DNA from: Brachypodius melanocephalos
Taxonomy: Eukaryota > Chordata > Aves > Passeriformes > Pycnonotidae
DNA length: 64,000 bases
NCBI GenBank assembly: GCA_013398615.1
Contig: VZSR01003807.1
Span: 2,625,881-2,689,880 of the forward strand
Reading direction: 5' to 3'
This document shows, piece by piece, positions 51,701-64,000 of the stretch. The notes below the pieces were generated by a model that searched no databases, had not been told where the DNA came from, and was given only the letters and a program-made list of their open reading frames with translations. The first letter of the stretch is position 1. Each line of letters opens with the position of its first letter. The position numbers were made by a program, and so were the translations under genes.

Positions 51701-52960
51701 TTATCTGAATTATCAATCTTCAAAATTGAAAACTTCAAGAATGGAGACAGATTTCTAACTGAAAAATATGCTCAGATAAATTTCTGACAATGCACTAGCA
51801 CTGTATATTCTACAGAAAAGAGATGCTTTTGGGATACCTATGTAAGGCAGTTCCTACATAGGGCATACAATTCTTTTGATTATTCTGAAAAAAAAACGGG
51901 AATACTGGAGTTGGCACCTCTTTAGCTATCTGAAGAAATGGGTTTTAATTAAAAATTTATAGGAAAGTAGAGATGTGCTAACATTTTGACTGTTATTTCA
52001 GGTTCCGAGGTAGAAACTTGGGAGCAGGTTCAGAAGCTGCACTGAAGTTGAATAAGGAGTCTAGTACTGCAAAAGGAGATACTGTTTAGAAAGAGAGGAC
52101 AAGATTGCAAGCTTTGGCTTTTCAGAGTCAGTATGTCACAAAAAGTCGCGAGGCAATTCCACTTTTCATAAGTCTAGTGAGGCTCAAAATAAAGCTTTTT
52201 CATCCACTCAGTGAAAAGACAAAACAATACGTCTAAACAGCTGAGACCGCCTACTCCACGAAGAAGGTTTCAGATGCTGACACTACTCAAGAAAGCTTTT
52301 GAAATGTACAAAGCCATTTTTAGCCAGAACAAGAAAGTTCTTTTACATATTTCCATTATAACTGCGTTTCACAGTAAAATGCTGTTCAGGCAGGAGCACT
52401 GACTAAGCCTGCCATGCTCACGCCTGTGATGTCAGACCTAAGCACCCACCTGGATTCCACAGTATGACCTTAAAAACCCAAACCTTATCTCCAGAGATCA
52501 CCAAACCCCTCCAAACAGCAAACCACCTACAACATCAATGCCACTTCTACCAGAAATACTTGTACAGCTTTTAAAGGCATCTGATTTTCTGCAGTAGAAA
52601 GGAAGAGCCTCCCTGAAGCAAAGACACACTCAGTACATCCATCAATGAATGAGACAGTCAAAGATGGTGGATGGATTTTAGTCATGGGTACACAGCAGCT
52701 TGAAAAGTCAGTGCTTTATTCCAAAAATCTTCTGCCTTGACACATTACCATCAAAAACACTTCTATTAGCCAGTGGGAACTGGCATTCCAAAGGGGTTTT
52801 AGTGGTATAAAAGGAAAGGACTCTAAATGATAAGTGATAGGTTAAACTGTCATTCTGCTCATGTTCATGAGAAATGTGTATGTCATCCAGCAGGTTTACA
52901 TATACTTATAGCAGATCTTGCTGGCTCAAAATAACCAGATTTTTGCTTTTAAACCAAATG

Positions 52961-52995
52961 TTATATATATACACATGTATGTATGTATGTATATT
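52961..52995. repeat. compound TA / TGTA microsatellite
   Basis: A TATATATA run passes through ACACATG into repeated TGTA units. Confidence 0.85.
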
Positions 52996-55900
52996 TTACA
53001 GATAACCTTGCAAGCATCTATCAACTGTATAAAACTTTTGCTATCAGGAAATATATGGACGTGATACTAATACTTGGTGCTTACAAAATTGCATTTTGTT
53101 ACGTATAGTATTTTATCCAATTTCCTGTTGTACACAGAAATTTGAGCAAAAACCGCAGTGATTAAAATGAGATCTGAGAAACTTTGCTAAACACACATTT
53201 GGTTATAAATGTCCTCATATTTAACCTCCAATAATAAAGGTATGTCCATGTTCTTCTTGAGTCTTCCTGTAATAGCACTTATGATGATACTTGAATTTGT
53301 CTACCAAAGGACTTCAATTTCTATTGGAGTCTTTCTATTAGAAAGGGTCACACAAAGCTAACACCACTCTAACACATTGCAACATCTGGGCCAAGAGGGA
53401 ATCAGAAAGTGGATAAATACAATTTTAGAAGTTCAAGTTAGTTAATTTCTAGAGGAAAAAGAGTGCTTGAGTCCGCTGCTAAAGCAAAGGACAATTTGAA
53501 TAACCTCTCCCACTGCAGAAGTTCACAGCAAAGAAAAACACATGTCTATGACAACAGAGAAACACTGCTATGACAACTCAAAACATTCTGGTGTTCTAGT
53601 TAAGAAGTCTTAACTGTTCACTAAGAAGTACAGAAGCACGTTTTAAGGAAAAAAAGAGAAACGAAGCCAATATTTCCTCTTTCTTATGTTTTCAAGAAAG
53701 TAAAACAAGAAGTAGGTTTTCTGCCATGTCTCTTGGCAGTAGAGTGGCTCTGATATCACAGTTCTGAATTATTTTTAGTATTAATGAAGGAAGTGGTTGA
53801 TTAAAGTAAAATAAGTTTTAAAGGAAAAGGAAACGTGGGCATGACTCATTATAATTTTTTATGGAAACTGGTTTACTTTGACCTTGATTCTTTATCAACT
53901 GGCAGGAATTGTGAGGTAGTACAAACTGGTACTACTGACCAGTTTTTGGAACTTTAGCTTCAAGCTGACTGAGGATTTGAACTTTCAGATGTCAGCAAGT
54001 AATTTCTCAGGTACTTCTGCATCACCGTAGAGCTATAAATTGTCACTTCACATCACTGCGCATCAAGATCTTTTTTTAAAACTTGTATTTTGAGAACAGA
54101 GGTTTCTTTTTTCTATCCTTCCTCTCTGAAACAAAAGAGCAGCAGTCCTATATAGAAAGAAAATACACTGAAATCTATGGTGGCCATGATTCATGCTGTC
54201 TTACTACATAAAAACTATTTTGTTCTTAATTTTACACTGGAAATTTGGAAAACAGACTTAACAATATTAACAACATACATTAAATATTTTGGCAATTACC
54301 AAATACCTTGGTAACCTGAGTCCACATGACCTTCCCAAGCACATGCAATTGGGCCTGGCACTCAGCAATTCATCTTGGGCAAACAAGCTGGTTGTTCCAC
54401 AGCTTTGCACAGTAACAGTTCTTTCTCTGATGAATAGAATCTTTTTACATAATTCCAGATATAAACGGAACAGTAGCTGGAGTGAGGGAGTTGTTAGCAG
54501 AATATTGTTCTTCATTTTTCATCAGTCCACTCAAATTTGGCACAACTTGATAGCAATAAAATGCCACTGCCATCTGTTCAGTGATCATTTGATAACCATC
54601 TAGAAACAAATTGCTGTTAAGCTAAGAAACCTGTTCTCAATGAGACTTAAGAGGGCTATAATTGAAAATAATTTTGTTAAAGCTTTATGTCAACTTTATG
54701 GAACACCTCCTCCTACTTTCCCCTCGAATTAAAAAAAAAAAAACTAACAACCAAACCCACCCCAAACATTAAGACTGCATTATCATTGCTCTACAGTTTT
54801 CTTTTAGTTTACTAAGTTAAAGCACATGTCTGAGAACTTTCTGGAATTGTCCTGCTGAGAAAGTTTGCTATATATTTTCATTTTAAACAGGAAAAAAACC
54901 CGCTGTCTTCAAAAATACAGTGTGGAAACACATCTTTCAAATATTCTGAGTCAGAAAGGCAAGATATAATTTTTCTAGATTGGGAAAAAGACACCTTGCT
55001 GTATATATATTTTCCGGACAAAGTCATCATCGTGACTGGGGTTAAGGAATGTAGGTTCAGAGTTGTATTCCTTTATGTCAGAGATACATTAGCGAGAACG
55101 TCTATAAGCTTTTCATGAATCTTAGCTGCAAGCCACCATAAGCATGTTGACATTTTTCTAATTTTACTGCCTTATGATAAAGAGCTAAAAGGCAAAAATT
55201 TTTTGAATATGAAGTCTTGCTTTCAGGTGACTTACTGAAATGTTCAGTAATCAGTAATTTACCTTTAAATAGATCTCTGAACACATTAAGAAATATCACA
55301 ATTAGGAACCATGAAAAACAGAACTGTGGTCCACTTTTGGGAAGCATGGGGAATGTTAATTTTAAATTCATATTCATCTGGAATGGTTTGCTTTTATAGG
55401 GCCAATTTGGTTTTAACTTTTGCTTTTAAAATTCTGATTACATAACACCCCATCCAATAAATCAGACACTGAATTTTATATTTGATTTATCAAGTTCTGC
55501 TCCTTATGTAAATGAAAATGTTCAAATAGGAGGGTATAATTAACTGATCCAAAGTGTTCACACACAGGCATAGTAATGCAGTGTAGGCATTGTAAAAAAT
55601 CTGCCTCTGAATTTCATTATTGGCTTTGATTTAGCACAGAGTTTCAGGTCAGCCAACAAACTGTATATCATTTATACAGACCACACATTTCTGGAACTGT
55701 GTTTTTACTTGCTGTCAGTGCATATCTCCCTCTTTTTTGAAGCATATTTGCATTATAGAAACTACAGATCTATTTTAAAATCTAGATTTAGAAAGGAACA
55801 ATCGCATTTGCTATGTTTCTGACTGTTAGAAAGCTCATATTAGATTACAAAAGAAACCACACATATGAACTACCTGAATGTCATTGCCTCTCCTTCCCCA

Positions 55901-58309
55901 TACACGTCCAACTACTTACCAGTGAAACCCATGGAACATTTTTCCCCAAAATACAGATCATTATCAAATAAATATTATTTTCTTTATAACCTAAATAACC
56001 TTTACAACTGACTGCATATTTGTCAACGAGTTATGAATTGCTTACAAAAGGTCTCAGCTATTCGTGTCAACATTATGTATGATCCTTTAAGAAAAATATC
56101 CTTACCTAGGGCAATTCATAATGTGACTGATTTTAAATAATATTCTATGGAACCTACCAGCTACGTTTTCTAAACTCAATAAATGTACATGAGGATAAAA
56201 AAAAAGAGCCAGGTCTTGAGCAAAAAACCACCAATGCCACAGCCTTACGAATTGCTATTTCGGCACTTAACACCATTAACCAGGCTGTCCCTACTTCACT
56301 GGGAAGATTTTTTTAATGCATATTTATATATCAAAACAAATAACATGGGTACAGTTTTCTTTCCATTCAAGGACAGCATACATCTGCATGCCACGTTTGG
56401 TGCATCGCACCAGGAATTCCTTGCCTCTCATGATGTCACTCTCATCCATATTTATTCCAGTGTGCTTCTCCACTTCCTCTTTTCTCTATTTCCATATATT
56501 TGGCACCATGTATTCACCAAATCATACCCAATTCATGCACCATTTTCCATCTCAATCCATATGGATATCATCCTCCATTCAAGGAGCACAAACCAGACAA
56601 GTGAATATGTGTTAGGTCATGACATCCTTGGGTCTGGAATGAGAGTGCTCACAGACAACCCTTGCTCAGGCATAGATAGGCAGAATGAAAACAGGCCAAT
56701 AAGGTAAACTTTGATGCTAGGCAAAGTTTGGACGGCAATGGTTATCATCAACCATTTATTGAATTTGTAGGCACTTACAGAGGTGGTAAAAGCCAGCAGC
56801 TTTGCTAATCACCAATCAAAAGCTCCCACTCCATCTTTCTGTTTTTCACCCCAACAATTGGTTTCTGCCCACTGGCTGCTAAAACCATCCAGAATCCAAA
56901 CCCTTGTTCCAAATAGTCTGTTATCAAGGAGTGATCTGTTTGGTCCTGGCAAGTTCAGACTCTTATACCATCATAAAAAGGAAAAGAAACATCCTATATC
57001 ATTGTCTTATCCAGGGCCATTTCTTCCTCTTCTATAAATATCCTTTTCCTTGTCCTTTCCAAGGTCTACTAGTCTGACAAAAGTCTGGCTTTCCAACCCA
57101 GCATTTAATCTCATCTGACTCTAAAAGCATGTCTTTGCTTGTAGCTTTATCTAGAAATACTCACTTTGGCTTCTATTTATTTCTGCCATTTTATCATTCA
57201 TTCCCTCTCTGAATGTTTTGTCCTCTTTGATATCACTATTACTTCTCTACGATCACTTCCTTTATCTCAATATTTTTCCTCCTCCTTAGTATCTTCCTAA
57301 AGTATCATCAATCCTTTCTTTTCTCCCAGGACACATCTTTTTAGTATCCAAAGTCAGTCAGTTGAGACACTGTACAACAATACTTGTATCAGTTCCTTTA
57401 TCCTTCCCAGGAGACTAGGAAAGCTATGGATTACTTTTTAGATGTTCACTATGCTGTATGACTATTAAAATGCTTCTTTTCCTCTTAATAAGAAGGGTTG
57501 GTACCTACGCTCAACAGTTAATACCATGTGTTACTCTTAGGTGATAATCCATTCCTCCACCTCCTGTCAAAACCAAGGCAAAACAAACACATACTTCAAT
57601 ATGTTCTTAAAGTCAGCAAATTATCTAGTTCAAACAATAGCCTAGAGAAGATTCCAACAAATAAAACCCTTCAGAGAATACTCTGTCATCAACCCTGTCA
57701 GTTACAAAAATAAGTTAACAGATAAGATCCTAATGATCACAAATTAAGTACAGATAAAGTTAGACAAGACCATAAAAAGGAAAACAGCAGCCTTTGTGGT
57801 CCGATACCATACTTTTAAAAACTAGAATTATTTTTTAATAATTTTTTATTTTTTAGCTATTTTTAGAGGAAATATAACAAATATATAGCCTTTACTTTTA
57901 GAAAACCTAATTATTAAATGGCCTCGTAAACTCATTAAATTTACTTGAAAGTGTTAAACTAATGTTTATGTTTAAACACCAGTTGCCACTTAAAAACTGC
58001 AAAGATACCTATCAAAGCCATGAAATAACTCAAACGAAGGGAACATGTATGATGAAAAAACCCCAAAGCCACTTGTATCAAGGACAAGAAATACCTGTCC
58101 TTAATCAAAGTATCTCATGAATGCCAGGACTCATCTTGAAGCTAAAATGAAAATGACAGATTATTTTGTCACATCTTTCTGCAAAACTGTGTGACCATTT
58201 TCCCTTGGATTACAGGTGCTTCCTTCTGTTTCCCATCTATGTCTCCATAGATGGAGAATATAGAATCCCATCTATATTCACCCTGTTCTTCAGGGTAGCC
58301 AAAAAACAA

Positions 58310-58470
58310 CTGGTCTTGCTATCAAAGACTGGCGCAAAGAAGGCGTTGAGTACCTCAGCTTTTTCCTCATCCTTTGTCACTATGTTTCCCCCTACTCCCA
58401 ATAAAGCTGGAGTAAGAATCTTGAAGTAGGAGTTCTTTTTACATTTGGTTCTGAAACAAGTTATAAGCCT
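58310..58470 (-). mobile_element. CR1 LINE internal fragment
   Basis: On the plus strand, CAAAGAAGGCGTTGAGTACC, TCAGCTTTTTCCTCATCC and TTTGTCACTATGTTTCCCCC match the reverse complement of an internal CR1 region. The element is minus-oriented. Neither CR1 end is present and the limits are estimates. Confidence 0.6.
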
Positions 58471-58998
58471 AAGGAGTATTTGTTGAACCTCTTAATTTTA
58501 AATAAATTTTAAAAAAACTAGTTTTTCAAGCAGATATCAGCAGCATTTGTAACTAAGTTAGAAAAAAGCACGTTATTAAACAAACACATGAAAATTTAAT
58601 TCAATTTGCTGATATAAAATTAATTGTTCCTACACACACAATGACTCTCCTTTTGAATGAGACAGGATTCAATGCATGATGCAAACTGCTTTGCACATTA
58701 AAAAAAAAAAAAAGTAGTTTCACCCAACTACTATAGTAGCATATTGTGCTTAAGCTAAACAAGGCAGACATTATTTCTATTGAACTCTACAGAACCCCAG
58801 TGACAGTGTGAAGTAACTGGGGAAAGAGCACACATTAACATAAAAATTCTGAGTCCAATGGAGAAAAGCAGCTTTGTGGAATCTGTAGAACCAAACTACA
58901 AATACAGAAAAAATTATTTAATACTGCTGCACAGCATAACACAGCAAACATCCTCCTACCCTGAAATACCCAGAAAAGGATATAAATTCGAGTTTGAT

Positions 58999-59095
58999 TT
59001 GGTTTAGTACTGTTGGGGTTGGATTTTGTGTTGGGTCTTTTTGTTTCTGGGTTGGTCGGTTTGCCTTTTTTTTTTTGTTTGATTTTTGTTTTTAG
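58999..59095. repeat. G/T-rich low-complexity tract
   Basis: GGTT, TTTTG and long T runs on the plus strand. This is the main reverse-orientation exception to the A/C-rich tracts seen elsewhere in the window. Confidence 0.6.
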
Positions 59096-62000
59096 AAAAA
59101 ATGTTATTTTATTAATTAAAAAATTAGTACAGTGCATTCAGTATACAGCTTGCCTTCTAAGTAATATCTTTAAGCTATGCATTCCTGTTTTGTTGAGTAT
59201 CATTTAGATTCCCATAAGAGATAAGATATTATGTCTCTATTCAATACCAAAAAGTAAATTAAATCTTAGTGGAGTTAATCTTAATGGATTTACAAGATGG
59301 AACCTCAGCAATCAATGTGCCAGTGAAATACTGAAACTACCAAGCAACTGGCAAGTATGAAGTGGGAAGGCATCTAGAGGAAAGTTTGCATCCTTCATCC
59401 TCACCAAATACAGAAACACTCAGAAACTAAATTATTCACATAATAGGAAAATCAAAAATACTTCACAGTTCTAGCTATAATCAACATCTAATAATTAAAG
59501 ACAACAGAAGCAGATCCTGAGTCTGGGCAATGGATGTAGGAGGCACTTTACTGGAAATGTTTGCTTCCAGAGAAGGAATGAATACCAGTTGACAGACCAC
59601 ATACGTGGTCAACCAAAAGATTTTTTTAAATGAAATGAATCAGCATCAAAACCAGATGTCTTCTGATTTAATTAATAAGCAGATTTCATAACATTAAATA
59701 AAGACTATAACACATTACAGAATAAAGCAAGTATGAATGATATACTACAAAGATTCATCCACAGAACACATGCAGACTCCTCTGTCCTGCTTTCGGGAAG
59801 ACATTTTTCATAAGGTGACACAAACTAAAAGTGCTTAAAAAACCCCAACCACTCACCCCCAATCCATCATATAGATAGCCTTCACAGAAGGTATGGGATA
59901 CCACTTTCCAGAGCCTGTGTCTTTCCAGTGCTATGAAACAAGGTAATTTGATTACATTCTGTAATTTAAACATAAATAAACATCTGTTTACACTGTGCTT
60001 AGCTCTGCTTCTGCTACCTAGAGAAGATGAGTAAAAACGGATTTTAGTAAAATCTTCACTAAGCAGTATACCCAGCATAGCTGGACAGTTTCTGGGCTGA
60101 ATGCCTCAAGGAAATACACCATATCAAAAGGACAGAGCATCAAGGTGGTAACAACTGAATCTACGTAACGGGGGTTGCTGTCTGCATGCAGATCACCATG
60201 GTCATCAAGGGTTGAAAAGAGACAGGAAGTATATTCTAGTCCAAGCTGACACTTAGAAGACAGTAAGAGTAATAAGAACTAAATCTGCCAGTTAGAAAAC
60301 CCAAGATGTATATATTAACATTTGAGGCACGGAGCTGGAAGAAAGTGGGGGAAACCTTCTCTCCACCTCATCACCCAACCATTGATCTCATGGCCAGCAC
60401 TGAGGGGTTAGTATGAGAAACTGCTTTTTCTCACAAAAGAAAGATAAGCAAACAAATAACACAACCCAGTTAAGGTTTTTTCTCTCAGCACTACAGTAAA
60501 AGATGAAAGAACAAACCCCAAACTAATTTCAAATCAACCGGAGGAGTGAAGCATTAATACGACATCATCTACTTCACCTTGATATTCTCATAGAAAAGAG
60601 ATGAGAGACCACAAAACCCAAAGCTTCCAACAATGAAATAATTGCTTTAGTACACAGTCCTAGAAGCTATGCACACAACCTCATAGTACACACACCCCTA
60701 AAACAATGGAGAACTTTATTTTAGTTTCCTCTGTGAACTTAATAACAAAAAAATACAAGGGCAACAGGAATACACACATGGAAATTCAAGGCAAAAGCCA
60801 TCGTAATTAAACTCACTTGTCAACTACAACATAATTTCAGTTTGTCCCTTTTTATATTTTCACAGTTACTTCTTTAAAGAGACAGTCCGCTAGCACCAAA
60901 AAAAAAAATCAATTAAAAAATTGCCTTCATTTTAACTTTTTAGCCACACAAGATGTCAATCCCAATAACTCCTTATAGTGGTCATAATCCTATGATAGAG
61001 CAAATTTCCTTCCTACTTCATCCAGTAATACCATACTACATTAACTTAAAATCTATCATGGTTGCAAACACTAACCCATTCAGTTTTGTAAAAAAAGTAT
61101 TTCAATCACTTCTTTCTAGTTTTTGAACACTGTTTCTAAGTCAAAGTATATCAAATGCAAAGTAGGACAGAACCTAAGTTTACCTCACTAAGTCTAAAAG
61201 TACTGTAAACTCTGGCTGCCCTGGAGACAGTGTTAGCTGAAATGCATTCAGCTGCCATATAATCCACACTCTTCCTCCTGCTCAGACAAAGCTACTGCCA
61301 AATGTTATCAATAATTAGCACATGTAAAGCAAAAGGGCTGGACTATGCCTTCAGTTTATCTGTACTTAGGAAATAGTTTTGAATTAAACCTGCAGCCCAC
61401 TCCAACCTTCCAAATTCTAAAAAAGAAGGCTTGCCAAAGAGGACAAAACAGGCAAAAAAACCCCCAAAGAAATCTATTTACAGGTGTATTCTAAATTCCA
61501 AAAACATACAGGAAGAAATTTCTAAACATTCTTCTCTTAAAAAAAAAAAAAGCCTACTTTAGGGAAAGATGAAAATAGAGCCAAAATTCAAAGCACATTC
61601 TTTATATCTGTTTTCTAAACATGATACAGCAATAACATCAATCCTTAAGTAAGAGAAATTAAGTAAATATCTGTGAATGGTGATTTGGAGGCAAATGAAA
61701 AATAAAGTCAAAGTAGAAACATTCTATCTAACCTGTCAGTCACCCAAACATAATTAACTGGTATCATCGTTAACAATAACAAAGACCACTTTTCTACAAC
61801 CTCCAAGAGACAAATGACAAAAGGAAGGATGTCACATACAAAAATGTCACAACTTTTCTTTTCTTCTAAGGAGTTAGCATATATTCTTAACAAACAGTAC
61901 ATGTAATGGAAATACGTGATCCCATTGCCCTTAGAAATAACCACTTCAAAAACTGTTTACAAATTTAGTTTATATTTTTGAGGAAATTTTGTTGCTGCAG

Positions 62001-62371
62001 TGGACTTTGATCTTCAGCATTTGATGGCATTTAGTCCTACCCTTTCTGAAGCTGTCCAAAGCAGTTAATGTCACTGGTCTTAAATACAACCAAAAAACCT
62101 CAAGAAATTTCAGGAATGATTTTTTTCTTTTTTACTTATTTTTAAAGTATGATTTCTTTCCATCCATTCACATTTCATTTGTAGTAAGATAAAACAGAAA
62201 AACTGTGTATGAGAGGACAACAGATGAAGTGGGGGACCTGGGAAAAGTTTGTATTCCTCCTTCCCTCTTTTCACAGGCTGCCATGCAAGACAAAGTACAC
62301 ACTCCATCCACAGGGAAGAATTTGACAAGGCAGCAAATGAGGTTACTATGCGAGATTACAGAAGTGAGATG

Positions 62372-62460
62372 GCAAAACAAAAGAAAAAAAATTGAAAAAA
62401 ACCCAAAACAAAACAAAAAACCCCCAAACAAAGAAACAAAAAAAACCCCCAAAACCTAAC
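62372..62460. repeat. A/C-rich low-complexity tract
   Basis: A-runs broken by CCC to CCCCC groups (AAAAAACCCCCAAAC type) on the plus strand. It is the longest of a recurrent class in this window and may be a decayed, slippage-expanded poly(A) sequence. Confidence 0.65.
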
Positions 62461-63154
62461 AGCTAAGAACTACAAAGTATTCACAGCAAATGAATAGGTT
62501 TTTAGAGGACTATAAAAGATAATTAGAGTACTTGTGGGGTTTCTATTTTTGAAACTAGATGCTTCCTTGCCTCTTGCCCCCTCCTCCCCCCTCAGCTTTG
62601 CAAACAGACAGGGCTCAGAGTGTGCTGGTTAATAACCAGACCAGGTCAGCCTGCAAGAGATTATTTTAAGCTGTCTGCATTTTTTTTAGATAGGAGTGGA
62701 TGTGACAGGCTACTCAAGAGAAGATCAAATATAACAAGAGGTCATCTGTATCATATTACCAATACTTTAAGACTAAAATTTACTGGAAACAAAAATTCAG
62801 ACCTTACACAGACAGGGTAAAAAATATTACAGCACAGACAGTTTCACAAAATTCAAAGTTCTCATAGATTTCTTCGACAATCAATTTTGACCCTGAAAAA
62901 TGCTTCTAAAACTCCATTAAATCTTTTCCCCTCCAAATTAACTGAGCCTAAAAAATATTCTGATGTCTATTGTCCTGCTACCTAAGCTCACTAACCAAGG
63001 AATGAATGACCTAAGTATTTTCCCTACAACTTGATTAAGAAACAGCTGCAGGTGACCTTGACTTAATCTTTTAATTAATGGAATTTATCAGTATGTTCTA
63101 GCTTCTTTTCTGCTCACAAAATATACATCAATTTCTTCACGTTTCCTATGTTCT

Positions 63155-63930
63155 CAGAATCACAGTCACTGAGGTTGGAAGGGACCAGTGGAGATTTTCT
63201 ACCCCAACCCCCTGCTCAAACTGGCTCAGACAGATTAGCTGCTCATAGCCATATCCTGTCAGGTTTGAAGTATCTTCAAGGATGGGGAATCCACAGCCTC
63301 TCCTGTAAAATAGTTCCAGAGCCCAACCACCCTCATAGTAGAAGCCTCCTCTTATGTTCAGACAGAATTTCATGTATTCCAAATTACGCTCATGGCCTCT
63401 TGTCCTGTCACTGGGCACCACTGAAAAGAGCCTGGCTCCATCCTCTCCTCACCCTCCCTCCAAGAATCAACACAATGATGAAATCATCCTGTGCCTTCTC
63501 TAGGCCAAACAGTTCCAGCTCACTCAGCATCTCACTGCATGAAAAATGTTCCAGTCCCTTAGCCTTCTCTGTGGCCTGCACTGGATGCTCTCCAACGCAC
63601 CCTTATCTCTCTTGTACCAGGAAACCCAGAACTGCACACATTATTCCAGGTGTGCCCTCACCAGTGCTGCCACAAGGACACTCTGCTGGCTCGTGTTCTG
63701 CTTGCTGTCCTCCCAGACCTCCAGGTTCTTTTCCGCACTGCTCGTTGCAGGTGGCTGACCTCCGGTACATGCTGGTTCTCAGGGTCACTTCACCCCAGCT
63801 GCAGGAATTGGCATTGTCCTTTTCTCATTGAGGAATGCTCTTCTCTGCCCACTCTTTATCTTGTTGAGGTCCCTCTGGATGGCAGCCCAACAACACAGGA
63901 TATCAAACACTCCTCCTGGTTTTATGTCAC
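63155..63930 (-). mobile_element. CR1 LINE, about 0.8 kb, interrupted on its 5' side
   Basis: On the plus strand, AGAATCACAGTCACTGAGG, GGTTGGAAGGGACCAGTGG, GATGGGGAATCCACAGCC, GGCCTCTTGTCCTGTCACTG, CACATTATTCCAGGTGTG and TTGAGGTCCCTCTGGATGGC are the reverse complement of CR1 3' UTR and late ORF2. The 3' end is at 63155. The 227-codon plus-strand ORF at 63148-63831 is an antisense shadow. The match stops at 63930, where LTR-like sequence begins, so it appears cut by a later insertion. Confidence 0.9.
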
Positions 63931-64000
63931 TGTCGTGGTTTTGGGCCTAGCCTAGCCTAGGCTTTTATGGGAGACCCTCCTGGCTCGGGGACTCTCAGGC
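63931..64000 (-). mobile_element. possible LTR edge inserted into CR1
   Basis: Sequence starting TGTCGTGGTTTTGGGC abruptly replaces the CR1 match. It begins with the TG of a retroviral LTR and resembles the outer end of common avian ERV LTRs read in reverse, so the minus orientation is likely. Only 70 bases are visible, including a small CCTAG repeat, so family and length are unknown. Confidence 0.35.

Larger units (their letters stand above)
43629..64000 (-). other. upstream region: probable 5' intron of SIPA1L2
   Basis: If the acceptor at 43629 is real, this 20 kb lies in an intron between a noncoding first exon and coding exon 1. It is AT-rich and has no CpG-dense promoter-like segment. 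Recognised content is CR1 at 45230-45596, 58310-58470 and 63155-63930, an LTR edge at 63931, and simple repeats at 46673-46693, 48681-48712, 52961-52995 and 62372-62460. ORFs here reach 174 codons (56183-56707), but none resembles a known protein. The stretches between these items hold nothing I can identify. Confidence 0.7.

Noticed and set aside
56183..56707. 174-codon plus-strand ORF, the longest non-SIPA1L2 ORF outside repeats
   Set aside because: Composition is what translated AT-rich intronic DNA gives (many Ile, Phe, His, Ser). I see no domain, no resemblance to a known protein and no splice or promoter context.
63148..63831. 227-codon plus-strand ORF
   Set aside because: It lies entirely on the antisense strand of a CR1 element.
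1..64000. Bacterial-type features (operons, CRISPR arrays, insertion sequences) and structural RNA genes
   Set aside because: The window is vertebrate intronic DNA. No regularly spaced repeats and no tRNA- or rRNA-like sequence was recognised by eye.

Overview
The window is vertebrate nuclear DNA and almost certainly avian. It is AT-rich and intron-dominated, has no operon-like gene packing, and carries several copies of CR1, the LINE family characteristic of birds and other sauropsids. It also holds a probable solo LTR of an avian endogenous retrovirus and a 100-N scaffold gap. I cannot name the species.

One protein-coding gene is recognisable: SIPA1L2 (signal-induced proliferation-associated 1-like 2, also called SPAR2), a RapGAP of the SIPA1L/SPAR family. 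It lies on the minus strand and fills the left two thirds of the window. Nine coding exons join in phase from the start codon at 43386 down to 764. Together they encode about 1,111 residues: the long N-terminal region, the RapGAP catalytic domain with its asparagine thumb, the linker, the PDZ domain and the first stretch after it. From memory the human protein is about 1,700 residues, so the serine-rich C-terminus and the terminal coiled coil should lie beyond the left edge. The first coding exon probably begins at 43628 with a 242-nt 5' UTR, so at least one upstream noncoding exon and the promoter should lie further right. I see no CpG-island-like promoter in the window.

Right to left, which is the direction of transcription: 64000-43629 is 5' intron or flank, with three minus-strand CR1 copies, one of them apparently cut by an LTR at 63931. 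Next come coding exon 1 (43386-41922), exon 2 (35909-35776), exon 3 (34430-34242), exon 4 (29443-29269), exon 5 (25638-25535), exon 6 (19275-19118), exon 7 (17570-16994), exon 8 (11941-11667) and exon 9 (1021-764). The introns hold one long and two short plus-strand CR1 copies, the solo LTR, simple repeats and the gap.

Three items most deserve follow-up. A 78-nt stretch in intron 5 has usable splice sites and would insert 26 residues in frame into the RapGAP domain just before the catalytic asparagine. The inferred 5' UTR has six upstream AUGs, all closed within four sense codons, two of them immediate start-stop pairs. A 125-codon ORF in intron 1 with protein-like composition has no origin I can name. 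I find no undescribed multi-gene system; this is an ordinary animal gene locus.
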